Made by a program: the position numbers and the translations under genes. Positions 1-6,236 of a DNA stretch of 9,237 nucleotides are shown one piece after another. Location of the stretch: the NCBI GenBank assembly GCA_028287415.1, contig JAQBPS010000451.1, positions 1 through 9,237 on the forward strand. Direction: 5' to 3'. Under the pieces are notes generated by a model. It ran no database searches, was not told the origin of the DNA, and was given only the letters and a program-made list of their open reading frames with translations. Source of the DNA: Bacillota bacterium (lineage in GTDB: Bacteria; Bacillota; Sulfobacillia; Symbiobacteriales; Symbiobacteriaceae). Positions within the stretch are counted from its first letter, which is position 1. Every line of letters starts with the position of its first letter.

Positions 1-1
1 T

Positions 2-517
2 GCGGACCTGGTCATCCCCACGGATCAGTTGCTGCCGTTCGTGACGGCTGTGGGGGACGGGGTGGATGTGGCCCTCAACCGCCTGGATGTGTACATTTGG
101 CCTCAGGCCCGGCTCCACCCGGTGAACGCGGCGAAGCGGTTCCTCAACTGTGCGCTGGGGCGGACCGACCTGGGCTGCGCATCGCTGACGGCGGTGCCGC
201 ACGCCATCAGCGGGCGGGCACTCGCACAGCTTGGGGCGGCAGCCCTGTCGGTCCCGCCCCGGGCTCTCGCACAGGCGATTCGGGCGGGGCTGTCGGTCGA
301 AGCGGTGCACCCGGTGGATGTGATCCGCTGTAACGCCCAGCGGCCGGGGCTGAACGACGGCCGGCGGAGCCGGGTGGAGCAGCTCATTCTCGGCGATCAT
401 CTTGAGGCTATAGACTGGGTGCTTAGCGAGACGCGGAGCGCTCGGGGCGGGTTGACCGACCTTGAGCGCCGCCGAGAGTTGCTGCCTGATCATGAGCACC
501 CCGCTCGCTGCCCGTGA
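2..517 (+). CDS. Family 2 glycosyltransferase-like protein, C-terminal part (5' end outside window)
   Basis: The frame is open from the first bases of the window and ends at TGA 515-517, leaving 171 residues of a longer protein. I recognise the overall pattern from GT2-type glycosyltransferases of Bacillus relatives: an ADLVIPTDQL start, GVDVALN, a basic segment with NAAKRFLN, VPHAISGRAL, then VEAVHPVDV and near the end GDHLEAIDWVL followed by GLTDLERRRELL. These are remembered family features, not a search result. In that family the missing N-terminal part carries the nucleotide-sugar binding fold and the DxD-type metal site, so activity cannot be judged here. No membrane segment is visible in this part. 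The gene converges on the hydrolase gene. An in-frame TTG at 29 exists, but the frame continues upstream of it, so it is probably not the start. The family call is moderate; the substrate is unknown. Confidence 0.6.
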   Translation, partial: ADLVIPTDQLLPFVTAVGDGVDVALNRLDVYIWPQARLHPVNAAKRFLNCALGRTDLGCASLTAVPHAISGRALAQLGAAALSVPPRALAQAIRAGLSVEAVHPVDVIRCNAQRPGLNDGRRSRVEQLILGDHLEAIDWVLSETRSARGGLTDLERRRELLPDHEHPARCP

Positions 518-563
518 TACTGCGCTGTGCCCAGCCAGCCGGGCGGACGGCGGCGGCGCAGTA
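518..563. terminator. Inverted repeat filling the convergent gap, putative bidirectional terminator
   Basis: TACTGCGC (518-525) and GCGCAGTA (556-563) are exact reverse complements. They begin on the base after one stop codon and end on the base before the other. Inside lies a smaller GCCC (529-532)/GGGC (541-544) stem. There is no T-run on either side, so this is not a textbook Rho-independent terminator. The position between two convergent genes suggests a shared 3' structure. Confidence 0.45.
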
Positions 564-1352
564 CTAGTGCGCCGTCACGAACCCCGCGATCGCCGCCGCA
601 AGCCCGGCCGGGTCATCCTCCGAGAAACCGTGCCCCGAGCCCGGGACTGTGGCGATCGGGAGGCCAGCTGCGGCCAGCCGGCGGGCGGTTCTGTGGATCG
701 GCGGGTCGCTCCGGCCGCCCGCGATGAAGCCTTTGGTGGGAACCGGGAGCGCCAGGAAGCGCTCCAGTATCTGCTCGCTGTGGCGCATTAGCGAGACGGC
801 CGTGCAGTAGTAAGCGGTCGGGTCGGCCAGGCGCATTTCTTCCCGGTAGAACGGGGATGGGAAGGCCTGCACCCAGCGGGGCCACGCGGACACGAACCGG
901 GCCTCCGACTTGGCTGCGACGCGGGCGCTCGTGGCGGCGTCCCCGGGGTTCAGGATCGCCTCAGCCAGCACGAGGGCCACGGGTGGGCGCCGTGCGGCGA
1001 TGAGTCGCTCTGCCACCAGCACCGCGAGGGTGCCGCCCATACTGTGGCCGATCAGGGCGATGGGCGTCCCCGCCGGCACCACCCCCGCTCCCGGTGCCAG
1101 GAGTTCCGTGAGCAGGTCCGCCTGGTCCGCCAGGTCGTAGCTGAAGCCCGACGGGCGGTCGCTGCGGCCGAAGCCCGGCAGATCGACCCAGAGGCTCGCC
1201 CGGCCTGCCAGTGCCGGGGCTGCGGCCACCGGCGGCCAGTCCTGACTGCCGGCGCAGCCCAGGCCATGCAAGTAGACCAGCAGCGGTCCGACCCCCGCCG
1301 CCCTTCCCATCGCGATTCGCCAGCCCTTGGCTGGCACTGTATGGAACTCCAC
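564..1352 (-). CDS. Alpha/beta hydrolase
   Basis: This is a soluble alpha/beta-hydrolase fold protein of 262 residues from the start chosen here. The start is GTG at 1352, because GGAGGT (1364-1359 on the minus strand) lies six bases before it. The GTG at 1370 would put that ribosome binding site inside the gene. Numbering from the chosen start: HGLG (about 29-32) forms the oxyanion region, DLPGFGRSD follows (about 57-65), GHSMGG (about 102-107) carries the nucleophile Ser104, GGRSD offers the likely acid Asp216, and GSGHGF carries the catalytic His241. The triad therefore looks complete. There is no signal peptide, so it is probably cytoplasmic. The motifs do not set the substrate: esterase, lipase, C-C hydrolase or haloperoxidase-like relatives all share them. 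It converges on the glycosyltransferase gene and is divergent from the sugar operon, so no shared function is implied. Confidence 0.85.
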   Translation of the reverse strand: MEFHTVPAKGWRIAMGRAAGVGPLLVYLHGLGCAGSQDWPPVAAAPALAGRASLWVDLPGFGRSDRPSGFSYDLADQADLLTELLAPGAGVVPAGTPIALIGHSMGGTLAVLVAERLIAARRPPVALVLAEAILNPGDAATSARVAAKSEARFVSAWPRWVQAFPSPFYREEMRLADPTAYYCTAVSLMRHSEQILERFLALPVPTKGFIAGGRSDPPIHRTARRLAAAGLPIATVPGSGHGFSEDDPAGLAAAIAGFVTAH

Positions 1353-1358
1353 CTGAGC

Positions 1359-1364
1359 ACCTCC
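1359..1364 (-). promoter_or_regulatory. Ribosome binding site that sets the hydrolase start
   Basis: On the minus strand GGAGGT is followed after six bases by GTG at 1352. The site lies within codons 3-5 of the longer reading frame starting at 1370, which argues for the shorter protein. Confidence 0.7.
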
Positions 1365-1409
1365 CGCCACGCGCAGGATTTCACTTCCCGGGCAGCGAAC
1401 CGCCCAGGC

Positions 1410-1585
1410 ATCGACAAGCTAAGCCTGCTTCATCAGAAAATTGCCGCCTGCCAGCGCTGCGAGCGGCTGCGCCGGCGACACCGTATCTGCTGTGCAGCTA
1501 CCACCCCAGCCGCCAGAACACGCAGACCGGCCGCCTCACCCGCGACATGTGGCATGCCGTGTTCGCCAAGGCCCGCAACGCCAAT
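1410..1585 (+). pseudogene. Uracil-DNA glycosylase (type 4/5) remnant, internally deleted and frameshifted
   Basis: Two recognisable ends of a family 5-like uracil-DNA glycosylase sit side by side in different frames. From about 1425 one frame reads LLHQKIAACQRCERLRR, which matches the N-terminal region with its Cys-x2-Cys pair (codons at 1449 and 1458) that normally helps bind an iron-sulfur cluster. From about 1481 another frame reads LLCSYHPSRQNTQTGRLT and then WHAVFAKAR, which matches the conserved C-terminal uracil-pocket motif and final helix. About 160 or more codons that should lie between, including the first active-site motif and the other two cluster cysteines, are missing. No start codon with a ribosome binding site is evident, and the C-terminal frame runs on to 1774 without a sensible end. 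The intact enzyme removes uracil from deaminated DNA. This copy cannot be functional. Because the missing segment is large and the frame changes, I read it as a deletion scar. Confidence 0.7.
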
Positions 1586-1821
1586 CCACAGCCAACAGTC
1601 CTGCGATTGGGTGCGACCCGGCAGTATACTCCCCTCAATTATACCGGAACAGGTGTTCGCAATCAAGCCCCACGCCATAGTGGGCGCGTACCCGACCGCC
1701 GTCGGCGTCCCGGGGTCCGATCCGCGTTCTTGCCCCCCACCCAGCGCGGCGAGATCATGTTGTCAAACGACTAACTCATCTTCGCTCATGGTGGAAGGCA
1801 GCGCCGGTTGGGGCTGATGAA
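1586..1821. other. Non-coding stretch with no recognised gene
   Basis: Between the glycosylase remnant and the first hairpin I see no credible coding region. One frame (about 1641-1720) reads QVFAIKPHAIVGAYPTAVGVPGSD, which could be a decayed gene fragment, but I cannot name a family. A minus-strand promoter-like element is listed separately. Confidence 0.4.
1638..1666 (-). promoter_or_regulatory. Predicted sigma-A-type promoter reading toward the hydrolase
   Basis: On the minus strand TTGATT (1666-1661) is followed by a 17-base spacer and a perfect TATAAT (1643-1638). Transcription would start near 1631 and reach the hydrolase start at 1352 after a leader of about 280 nt. That leader runs antisense through the glycosylase remnant. 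The -35 matches four of six bases. The call is from pattern only. Confidence 0.45.
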
Positions 1822-1852
1822 AAAGGGTAGAGGGAATGTCCCTCTACCCTTT
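1822..1852. terminator. Perfect 14-bp hairpin, likely Rho-independent terminator
   Basis: The arms AAAGGGTAGAGGGA (1822-1835) and TCCCTCTACCCTTT (1839-1852) are exact reverse complements around a three-base ATG loop. The arm ends give TTT on the + strand, followed by a loosely T-rich stretch, and a run of five T on the minus strand. It could stop transcription either way. On the + strand it would insulate the sugar operon from upstream reading, or it may be the old terminator of the broken glycosylase gene. Confidence 0.65.
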
Positions 1853-1867
1853 CTCACTGTTTATTTC

Positions 1868-1900
1868 GAGGGCGGAGTCCCTCACCGTCCCGTGCTCGGG
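1868..1900. other. Two small hairpins between larger stems
   Basis: GAGGG (1868-1872) pairs with CCCTC (1879-1883) around six bases, and CCCG (1889-1892) pairs with CGGG (1897-1900) around four. Each is short and could be chance in GC-rich DNA, but they lie between two long perfect hairpins. Confidence 0.3.
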
Positions 1901-1909
1901 CGTATCTGG

Positions 1910-1943
1910 CAACCCCCACCAACTAATGTGTTGGTGGGGGTTG
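1910..1943. terminator. Perfect 14-bp hairpin in front of the sugar operon
   Basis: CAACCCCCACCAAC (1910-1923) and GTTGGTGGGGGTTG (1930-1943) are exact reverse complements with a six-base TAATGT loop. Two G-T pairs could lengthen the stem outward. No T-run follows on the + strand, so it may be a weak terminator, a transcript-stabilising structure or a processing site rather than a classic terminator. Confidence 0.45.
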
Positions 1944-2058
1944 TTCAACAGGCCGCTTGGGCAGCCCTGCTGTTGCCTGCTGTTATGCCATTTCATACTT
2001 TCGGATGATAAATTCTCATTCGCAAGGAGGATAACGCAAAGTCACGTCTAAATTCAAA

Positions 2059-2068
2059 TCTAGCTAGA
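2059..2068. promoter_or_regulatory. Palindrome TCTAGCTAGA next to the operator
   Basis: A perfect 10-bp palindrome lies immediately before the AAACGTTT site. The two centres are 11 bp apart, about one helical turn. It may be a second protein-binding site or a chance palindrome in AT-rich DNA. Confidence 0.3.
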
Positions 2069-2069
2069 G

Positions 2070-2079
2070 TAAACGTTTA
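2070..2079. promoter_or_regulatory. Candidate LacI-family operator before araB
   Basis: TAAACGTTTA is a perfect palindrome centred on CG, the layout of LacI-family sites; PurR and RbsR operators contain the same AAACGTTT core. It lies about 40 bp before the araB start and overlaps a possible -10 element. The same eight-base core recurs before the binding-protein gene. The regulator encoded at the end of the operon is the natural candidate to bind it. Confidence 0.55.
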
Positions 2080-2118
2080 ACACAATCGGGTGGATCCAAG
2101 TAAACGAGGTGTGTTTCC

Positions 2119-3786
2119 ATGATCAAGTATGCCCTCGGCGTTGACTATGGCACAGAATCAGGGCGGGCCGTGCTCATCAGCCTGGCTGACGGCACCGAGG
2201 CCGCCACTGCGGTCTGTCAGTACCGGCATGGCGTCATGGACCAGAGCTTACCGGATGGCACGCCTCTGGACAGCGAGTGGGCGCTGCAGCACCCCGCCGA
2301 CTATCTGGAGGTGCTTGAGCAGACGATTCCCAACGTGCTTGCGGAGTCCGGCATCAAGCCGGAACAGGTAGTCGGCCTCGGCATCGCCTTCACCGCCTGC
2401 ACCATGCTGCCCACCGACGCCCAGGGCACAGCCCTCTGTTTCAAACCGGAGCTGGCGAACCGGCCGCATGCTTGGGTCAAGCTGTGGAAACACCATGCCG
2501 CCCAGGACGAGGCGAACCGGTTAAACGCTTGCGCACTGGAGCGCGGCGAGACCTGGCTGGCCAGATACGGCGGCAAGATCTCGGCGGAGTGGCTGATCCC
2601 GAAGATCTGGCAGATCTTGAACGAGGATCCGGAGATCTACGCCGCGGCCGGCCGCTTTATCGAGGCGACCGACTGGGTGATCTGGCAGTTGACCGGGGTG
2701 GAAACCCGCAACTCCTGCACGGCCGGGTACAAGGGCATTTATTGGGACAAGCAGTCGGGCTACCCGACGCCGGACTTCTTCCGCAGCCTGGACCCGCGCC
2801 TGGAGCGAGTGGTCGAGGAAAAGCTCTCCCGGAACATCCTGCCGCTGGGGAGCCGGGCCGGCGGGCTCACCCCCCAGATGGCGGCGCGGCTGGGTCTGCT
2901 GCCCGGCACAGCGGTAGCCGTCGGCAACGTGGACGCCCATGCTGCGCTGCCCGCGTGCGGCGTAACCGCACCCGGCAAGCTCGTGATGGCGATGGGCACC
3001 TCGATCTGCCACACGCTTCTGAGCAGTGAGCTCCATGTGGTCCCCGGCATGTGCGGCGTGGTGGAGGACGGGATCCTCCCCGGCTACTACGGCTATGAGG
3101 CCGGCCAATCGGCCGTGGGCGATATCTTTGCCTGGTTCGTGGAGCACGCGGTGCCAGCCCGGACCCATGCAGAGGCCGCTGCTGCCGGCAAGGAGATTCA
3201 CGCCTACCTCGAGGAGAAAGCGAGCGCCCTGCGCCCCGGCGAGAGCGGCCTGCTGGCCCTGGACTGGTGGAACGGCAACCGCTCGGTGCTGGTCGACACC
3301 GATCTGACCGGCCTGATGCTGGGCTACACGCTCCTGACGGAGCCGCACGAAGTCTACCGGGCGCTGATCGAGGCCACCGCCTTCGGCACCCGTACCATCA
3401 TCGACAACTTCACCGATCACGGCGTCGCGGTGGATGAGTTGTACGCCTGCGGCGGACTGCCCGAGAAGAATCGCCTGCTGATGCAGATCTACGCCGATGT
3501 GACCGGCCGCACGATCCACCTGAGCGCCTCGAAGCAGACCCCGGCCCTCGGGGCGGCGATGTTCGGGGCGGTGGCCGCCGGGGCCGGCGCCGGCGGCTAC
3601 GACACCATCGAAGCAGCGGCCCGAAGCATGGCCCACCTGGCGGATGAGGTATTCCGGCCGATCCCGGACCATGTCGCCCGGTACGAGCAGTTGTACCAGC
3701 AGTATCGCATCCTGCACGATTACTTCGGGCGGGGCGCCAATGATGTGATGAAGGTGCTGAAGGAGTTGAAAGCCGATGCTCGCTGA
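2119..3786 (+). CDS. araB: Ribulokinase AraB
   Basis: This cytoplasmic FGGY-family sugar kinase transfers phosphate from ATP to the C5 hydroxyl of L-ribulose. Its 555 residues match the usual ribulokinase length (about 560). It resembles the Bacillus AraB form throughout: the N-terminal [11 protein letters not shown] (7-17), [14 protein letters not shown] (54-67), [10 protein letters not shown] (120-129), [10 protein letters not shown] (200-209), NVDAH (270-274), MGTSICH (292-298), GYEAGQS (325-331), [13 protein letters not shown] (377-389) and APALGAA-like TPALGAA (474-480). Asp272 is the expected catalytic base, and Lys205 and Glu327 correspond to substrate-contact residues known in Bacillus ribulokinase. 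The start ATG has GAGGTG at 2106-2111, seven bases ahead. The gene overlaps araD by 11 nt, implying coupled translation. Ribulokinases are known to accept other 2-ketopentoses, which matters because araA is not seen here. Control probably acts through the palindrome upstream. Confidence 0.95.
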   Translation: MIKYALGVDYGTESGRAVLISLADGTEAATAVCQYRHGVMDQSLPDGTPLDSEWALQHPADYLEVLEQTIPNVLAESGIKPEQVVGLGIAFTACTMLPTDAQGTALCFKPELANRPHAWVKLWKHHAAQDEANRLNACALERGETWLARYGGKISAEWLIPKIWQILNEDPEIYAAAGRFIEATDWVIWQLTGVETRNSCTAGYKGIYWDKQSGYPTPDFFRSLDPRLERVVEEKLSRNILPLGSRAGGLTPQMAARLGLLPGTAVAVGNVDAHAALPACGVTAPGKLVMAMGTSICHTLLSSELHVVPGMCGVVEDGILPGYYGYEAGQSAVGDIFAWFVEHAVPARTHAEAAAAGKEIHAYLEEKASALRPGESGLLALDWWNGNRSVLVDTDLTGLMLGYTLLTEPHEVYRALIEATAFGTRTIIDNFTDHGVAVDELYACGGLPEKNRLLMQIYADVTGRTIHLSASKQTPALGAAMFGAVAAGAGAGGYDTIEAAARSMAHLADEVFRPIPDHVARYEQLYQQYRILHDYFGRGANDVMKVLKELKADAR

Positions 3787-4432
3787 ACTCCGCACACGGA
3801 TCTGCAAGGTGAACCAGAACCTGCCCAAGGCCGGGCTCGTGACGATGACCAGTGGTAACGCCAGCGGCCGCGATCCCGAGACCGGCCTGGTGGCCATCAA
3901 GCCCAGCGGCGTCTCCTTTGAGGATCTCACGCCGGATGCGATCGTCGTGGTCGACCTCGAGGGCAACGTGCGCTGGGGGAGCCTGACGCCGTCCATCGAT
4001 ACGGACACCCACCTCTACATCTATCGGCAGCGGCAGGATGTCCAGGGAATCGTTCACACCCACTCAAACTACGCAACCAGCTTCGCTGCCCTGGGAGAGG
4101 CCATCCCCTGCTGCCTCACCGCCATGGCGGATGAGTTTGGCGGGCCGATTCCGTGCGGTCCGTTTGCGCCCATCGGCAGCGAGGCAATCGGCAAGGCGGT
4201 GGTGGACCATATCGGGCGGAGCCCCGCCATCCTGCTGCGCAGCCACGGCGTCTTCACCATCGGCCCCACGCCCGAGGCCGCCTTCAAGGCGGCGGTGATG
4301 ACCGAGGACGTCGCCATGACGATGCACCTGGCGTATCTGCGGGGGCGGCCTTGCCAGATCGAGTCGGATGAAGTGGAGCGCCTCTTTCAGCAGTACCACA
4401 CCCGGTATGGCCAGGCGAAAACGGTCCGTTAG
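3776..4432 (+). CDS. araD: L-ribulose-5-phosphate 4-epimerase
   Basis: This zinc-dependent enzyme of the class II aldolase/epimerase family converts L-ribulose 5-phosphate to D-xylulose 5-phosphate by retro-aldol cleavage and re-addition. It has 218 residues, slightly shorter than the 231 of Escherichia coli. Visible signature parts are [19 protein letters not shown] (15-33), the phosphate-site IKPSGV (41-46), the metal ligands Asp75 and His94/His96 in IVHTHS plus His157 in LRSHGVF, the likely acid Asp119 in MADEFGG, and a C-terminal RYGQ with Tyr211 matching the catalytic tyrosine of the family. The start ATG lies inside the end of araB, with AAGGAG at 3760-3765. Related fuculose- or rhamnulose-phosphate aldolases share the fold, but the adjoining ribulokinase, the Asp in MADEF and the C-terminal YGQ favour AraD. 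After the stop there is a 128-nt gap holding a second operator-like site. Confidence 0.93.
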   Translation: MLAELRTRICKVNQNLPKAGLVTMTSGNASGRDPETGLVAIKPSGVSFEDLTPDAIVVVDLEGNVRWGSLTPSIDTDTHLYIYRQRQDVQGIVHTHSNYATSFAALGEAIPCCLTAMADEFGGPIPCGPFAPIGSEAIGKAVVDHIGRSPAILLRSHGVFTIGPTPEAAFKAAVMTEDVAMTMHLAYLRGRPCQIESDEVERLFQQYHTRYGQAKTVR

Positions 4433-4443
4433 CCGCTCCCGGT

Positions 4444-4453
4444 AAAACGTTTT
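4444..4453. promoter_or_regulatory. Second candidate LacI-family operator, before the binding-protein gene
   Basis: AAAACGTTTT is a perfect palindrome sharing the core AAACGTTT with the site at 2070-2079. It lies in the largest gap inside the operon, 108 bp before the binding-protein start. It may control an internal promoter for the transport genes or act with the first site by DNA looping. I found no convincing promoter hexamers in this gap. Confidence 0.5.
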
Positions 4454-4560
4454 CTTTCCGCGAGGTGGCCTCATTCCGGCTGCGGTCCGGGGCAGGCGAT
4501 CACACGGATTAGCTGATTAGATGGGGCCGGATGAGATTACCACCTAGGAGGAAACAGTCC

Positions 4561-5553
4561 ATGCTTAATTCCCGCAAGCACCTTTCCCTGACCTCCGCCG
4601 GGCTTCTGATCCTGATGACAGCCGCCGCCGGTTGCTCCTCGTCCAAACCTGCGGACACCGCCCCTGCCCCTACGGGCTCCGCCGCCCCCGCCGCACAGAC
4701 CCCGCCCGCCGCGACCGGCAAGCTGAAGATTGGCTACCTCGCTCCCGACCTCGGCAACCAGTTCTGGGTCCGTGTCGCTAACGGCGTCAAGGATGAGGCC
4801 GCCAAGCAGGGCATCGATGCGCAGGTGCTGGACGCCCACACCGACCCCCAGGCCCAGGTGAACCAGGCTGAGAACCTGGTCAGCCAGAAGGTGAACGCCA
4901 TCATCGTCTCGCCCTGGGACACCGACACAGGCTCCCAGGTGGTCGCCATCGCGAGAAAGGCGAACATCCCGGTCTTCGTCGCTGACATTGGCTCCAAGGA
5001 CACCAACTACACCAGCTTTGTGGTCTCTGACAACTACCAGGGCGGCGTGAAGGCGGCGGACCTGCTGGCCAAGGTCGCCAAGGGCAAGAGTGTCGCCGTC
5101 CTCGAGCTGCAGGCCGGTTCCGTGGTTGCCGGCCAGCGCCACGTGGGCTTCAAGGACCAGGCCAAGAAAGTGGGCCTGAACATCGTCGCCAGCCAGCCGG
5201 CTGACTCGCAGCGCTCCCTCGGCATGTCTGTCATGGAGAACATGCTCACCGCTCACCCGGATATCGCCGGCGTCTTTGCCGACAACGACGAGATGGCGCT
5301 GGGCGCCCTTCAGGCGCTGGAAGCCGCCGGCAAGAGCGACATCCCGGTCATTGGCTTCGACGCCAACGGCGACGCCCTGAAGGCCATCAACGACGGCAAG
5401 ATGCTCGCCACCATGGCCCAGTTCCCGGAGAAGATGGGCGCCACCTCGGTCCAGAACGCCGTGAAGGCTGCCAAGGGCGAGAAGGTTGAGAAGGACGTCA
5501 AGCTGGACGTCGAGGTCGTGACCAAGGACAACGTCGCCCAGTTCCTCAAATAG
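4561..5553 (+). CDS. Sugar ABC transporter substrate-binding lipoprotein (ribose type)
   Basis: This is the extracellular receptor of the sugar importer encoded downstream, with 330 residues. The start is ATG 4561, because AGGAGG (4546-4551) stands nine bases before it; an upstream in-frame ATG at 4531 has no comparable site. The N-terminus is a lipoprotein signal: basic residues, a hydrophobic stretch and AAGC with the lipidated Cys25. A Ser/Ala/Pro/Thr linker follows (26-53), then a periplasmic-binding-protein fold beginning KIGYLAPDLGNQFW. Ribose-binding-protein landmarks include NQFW (66-69), GQRHVGF with Arg193, DNDEMALGAL with Asn242, IGFDANG with Asp267 and MAQF with Gln287. The Asp-Arg pair usual in ribose binders is replaced by ADIG (141-144), hinting at a different pentose. 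It sits between araD and the isomerase, so it belongs to the same pathway. The ligand is unproven. Confidence 0.92.
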   Translation: MLNSRKHLSLTSAGLLILMTAAAGCSSSKPADTAPAPTGSAAPAAQTPPAATGKLKIGYLAPDLGNQFWVRVANGVKDEAAKQGIDAQVLDAHTDPQAQVNQAENLVSQKVNAIIVSPWDTDTGSQVVAIARKANIPVFVADIGSKDTNYTSFVVSDNYQGGVKAADLLAKVAKGKSVAVLELQAGSVVAGQRHVGFKDQAKKVGLNIVASQPADSQRSLGMSVMENMLTAHPDIAGVFADNDEMALGALQALEAAGKSDIPVIGFDANGDALKAINDGKMLATMAQFPEKMGATSVQNAVKAAKGEKVEKDVKLDVEVVTKDNVAQFLK

Positions 5554-5611
5554 CCCAACCTCCATGCGTTGCCGCTAATCGTCTACTACACCAATATCGG
5601 AGGGATTTCCC

Positions 5612-6178
5612 ATGGCCTTCACCAAGGAAGAAGCTGCCGACGCCCGCCGGCGGACGGTGGCGGAGCTCGCAAGCATCGGGGTCATCCTGACGCCCGCGGA
5701 GCAAGAGTCAATCGAGGTCACCGATTTCCGCCTGGGCAGGCTCGCAGAGACCGGTCTGCAACTGATGGTGTATGTCAATGACTCACGATACTGCGCCAAG
5801 GACCTCGTGCTCTTTCCCCGGCAGACGTGCGCCGAGCACAAACACCCGCCGAAGCAGGACCCGGACGTTTTCGGTGGCAGCGACCCCGGCAAGCGGGAGA
5901 CCTTCCGCTGCCGTAAGGGTGTCGTGTACCTTTACGTGGAGGGCGAGCCGGCCCCGAACCCGAAGTGCAAGGCCCCGGCCGGTGATGAGCAGTGGTACAC
6001 CGTGTGGCATGAGATCGAGCTGCGCCCGGGGCAGCAATACACCATTCCTGCCAACACCAGGCACTGGTTCCAGGCCGGTGACGAGGGGGCGATCGTGAGC
6101 GAGTTCTCATCGGTCAGCCTCGACCAGTATGACATGTACACCGACCCGCACATTGGCAGATTTGCCGAGGTCCAGTAA
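5612..6178 (+). CDS. D-lyxose isomerase-family sugar isomerase
   Basis: This cytoplasmic cupin-fold, metal-dependent aldose-ketose isomerase has 188 residues, close to the roughly 180 of Cohnella-type D-lyxose isomerases. Recognisable parts are MVYVNDSRYCAKDLVLFPRQTC (52-73), the metal ligands His76 and His78 in EHKHPP, Glu96 in RETFRCR, YLYVEGEP (107-114), TVWHEIELRPGQQYTIP (130-146), His151 in NTRHWF, and VSEFSSVS (162-169). Family members interconvert D-lyxose and D-xylulose; some also act on D-mannose or on L-ribose, giving L-ribulose. Beside araB and araD, and with no araA in view, the natural inference is that it feeds a ketopentose to AraB. GGAGGG at 5599-5604 sits seven bases before the ATG. 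A segment of about 12 residues (82-93) between the HxH and Glu ligands may be an insertion relative to the shortest members. The natural substrate needs testing. Confidence 0.85.
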   Translation: MAFTKEEAADARRRTVAELASIGVILTPAEQESIEVTDFRLGRLAETGLQLMVYVNDSRYCAKDLVLFPRQTCAEHKHPPKQDPDVFGGSDPGKRETFRCRKGVVYLYVEGEPAPNPKCKAPAGDEQWYTVWHEIELRPGQQYTIPANTRHWFQAGDEGAIVSEFSSVSLDQYDMYTDPHIGRFAEVQ

Positions 6179-6190
6179 GCAAGACTCCGG

Positions 6191-6236
6191 GCGGGGGTGC
6201 ACTGGATGCAGTGTACCTCCGCTCCTTCATAAGGAG
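6191..6236 (+). promoter_or_regulatory. Competing hairpins over the ATPase ribosome binding site
   Basis: A 14-bp stem pairs 6191-6204 with 6209-6222 around GATG, using two G-U pairs. Directly after it CTCCTT (6222-6227) can pair with AAGGAG (6231-6236), the ATPase ribosome binding site, around a CAT loop. ACCTCC (6215-6220) within the first stem is also complementary to GGAGGT (6233-6238). The gap could slow or tune translation of the ATPase, or protect the upstream transcript end. Confidence 0.45.

Larger units (their letters stand above)
1973..2081 (+). promoter_or_regulatory. Likely promoter region of the sugar operon
   Basis: This stretch is clearly more AT-rich than the genes around it, and the operon promoter should lie here. 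Two weak candidates are visible. One is TTGCCT (1973-1978), 17 bases, then TACTTT (1996-2001). The other is TTCAAA (2053-2058), 17 bases, then TTTAAC (2076-2081). Each hexamer matches the consensus at four of six bases. The second overlaps the operator-like palindrome at 2070-2079, as expected for a repressed promoter. I cannot decide between them from sequence alone. Confidence 0.4.

Noticed and set aside
1044..1817. A 257-codon plus-strand frame across the hydrolase start and the following gap
   Set aside because: Only a small segment (about 1425-1478) resembles a protein, the glycosylase N-terminus; the rest is antisense to the hydrolase or shows no family likeness.
1836..2051. Short plus-strand frames (66-71 codons) through the hairpin region
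   Set aside because: Their starts lie in or next to the terminator-like hairpin without ribosome binding sites, and the frames pass through the second hairpin and the promoter region.
2062..2085. Catabolite-response (CcpA) site around the AAACGTTT palindrome
   Set aside because: The flanking TG and CA positions of the usual consensus are not matched, so a local LacI-family operator fits better.
2521..4008. A 495-codon open frame on the minus strand across araB and araD
   Set aside because: It lies antisense to two clearly recognised enzymes, has no recognisable domain, and such frames are common opposite GC-rich genes.
4531..4560. Upstream ATG extending the binding protein by ten residues
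   Set aside because: The strong AGGAGG at 4546-4551 lies downstream of it and fits the ATG at 4561, which also gives a proper lipoprotein signal peptide.
4537..5565. A 342-codon minus-strand frame opposite the binding-protein gene
   Set aside because: Its repetitive Gly/Val/Leu/His composition is what the codon bias of the opposite gene produces; no motif or ribosome binding site supports it.
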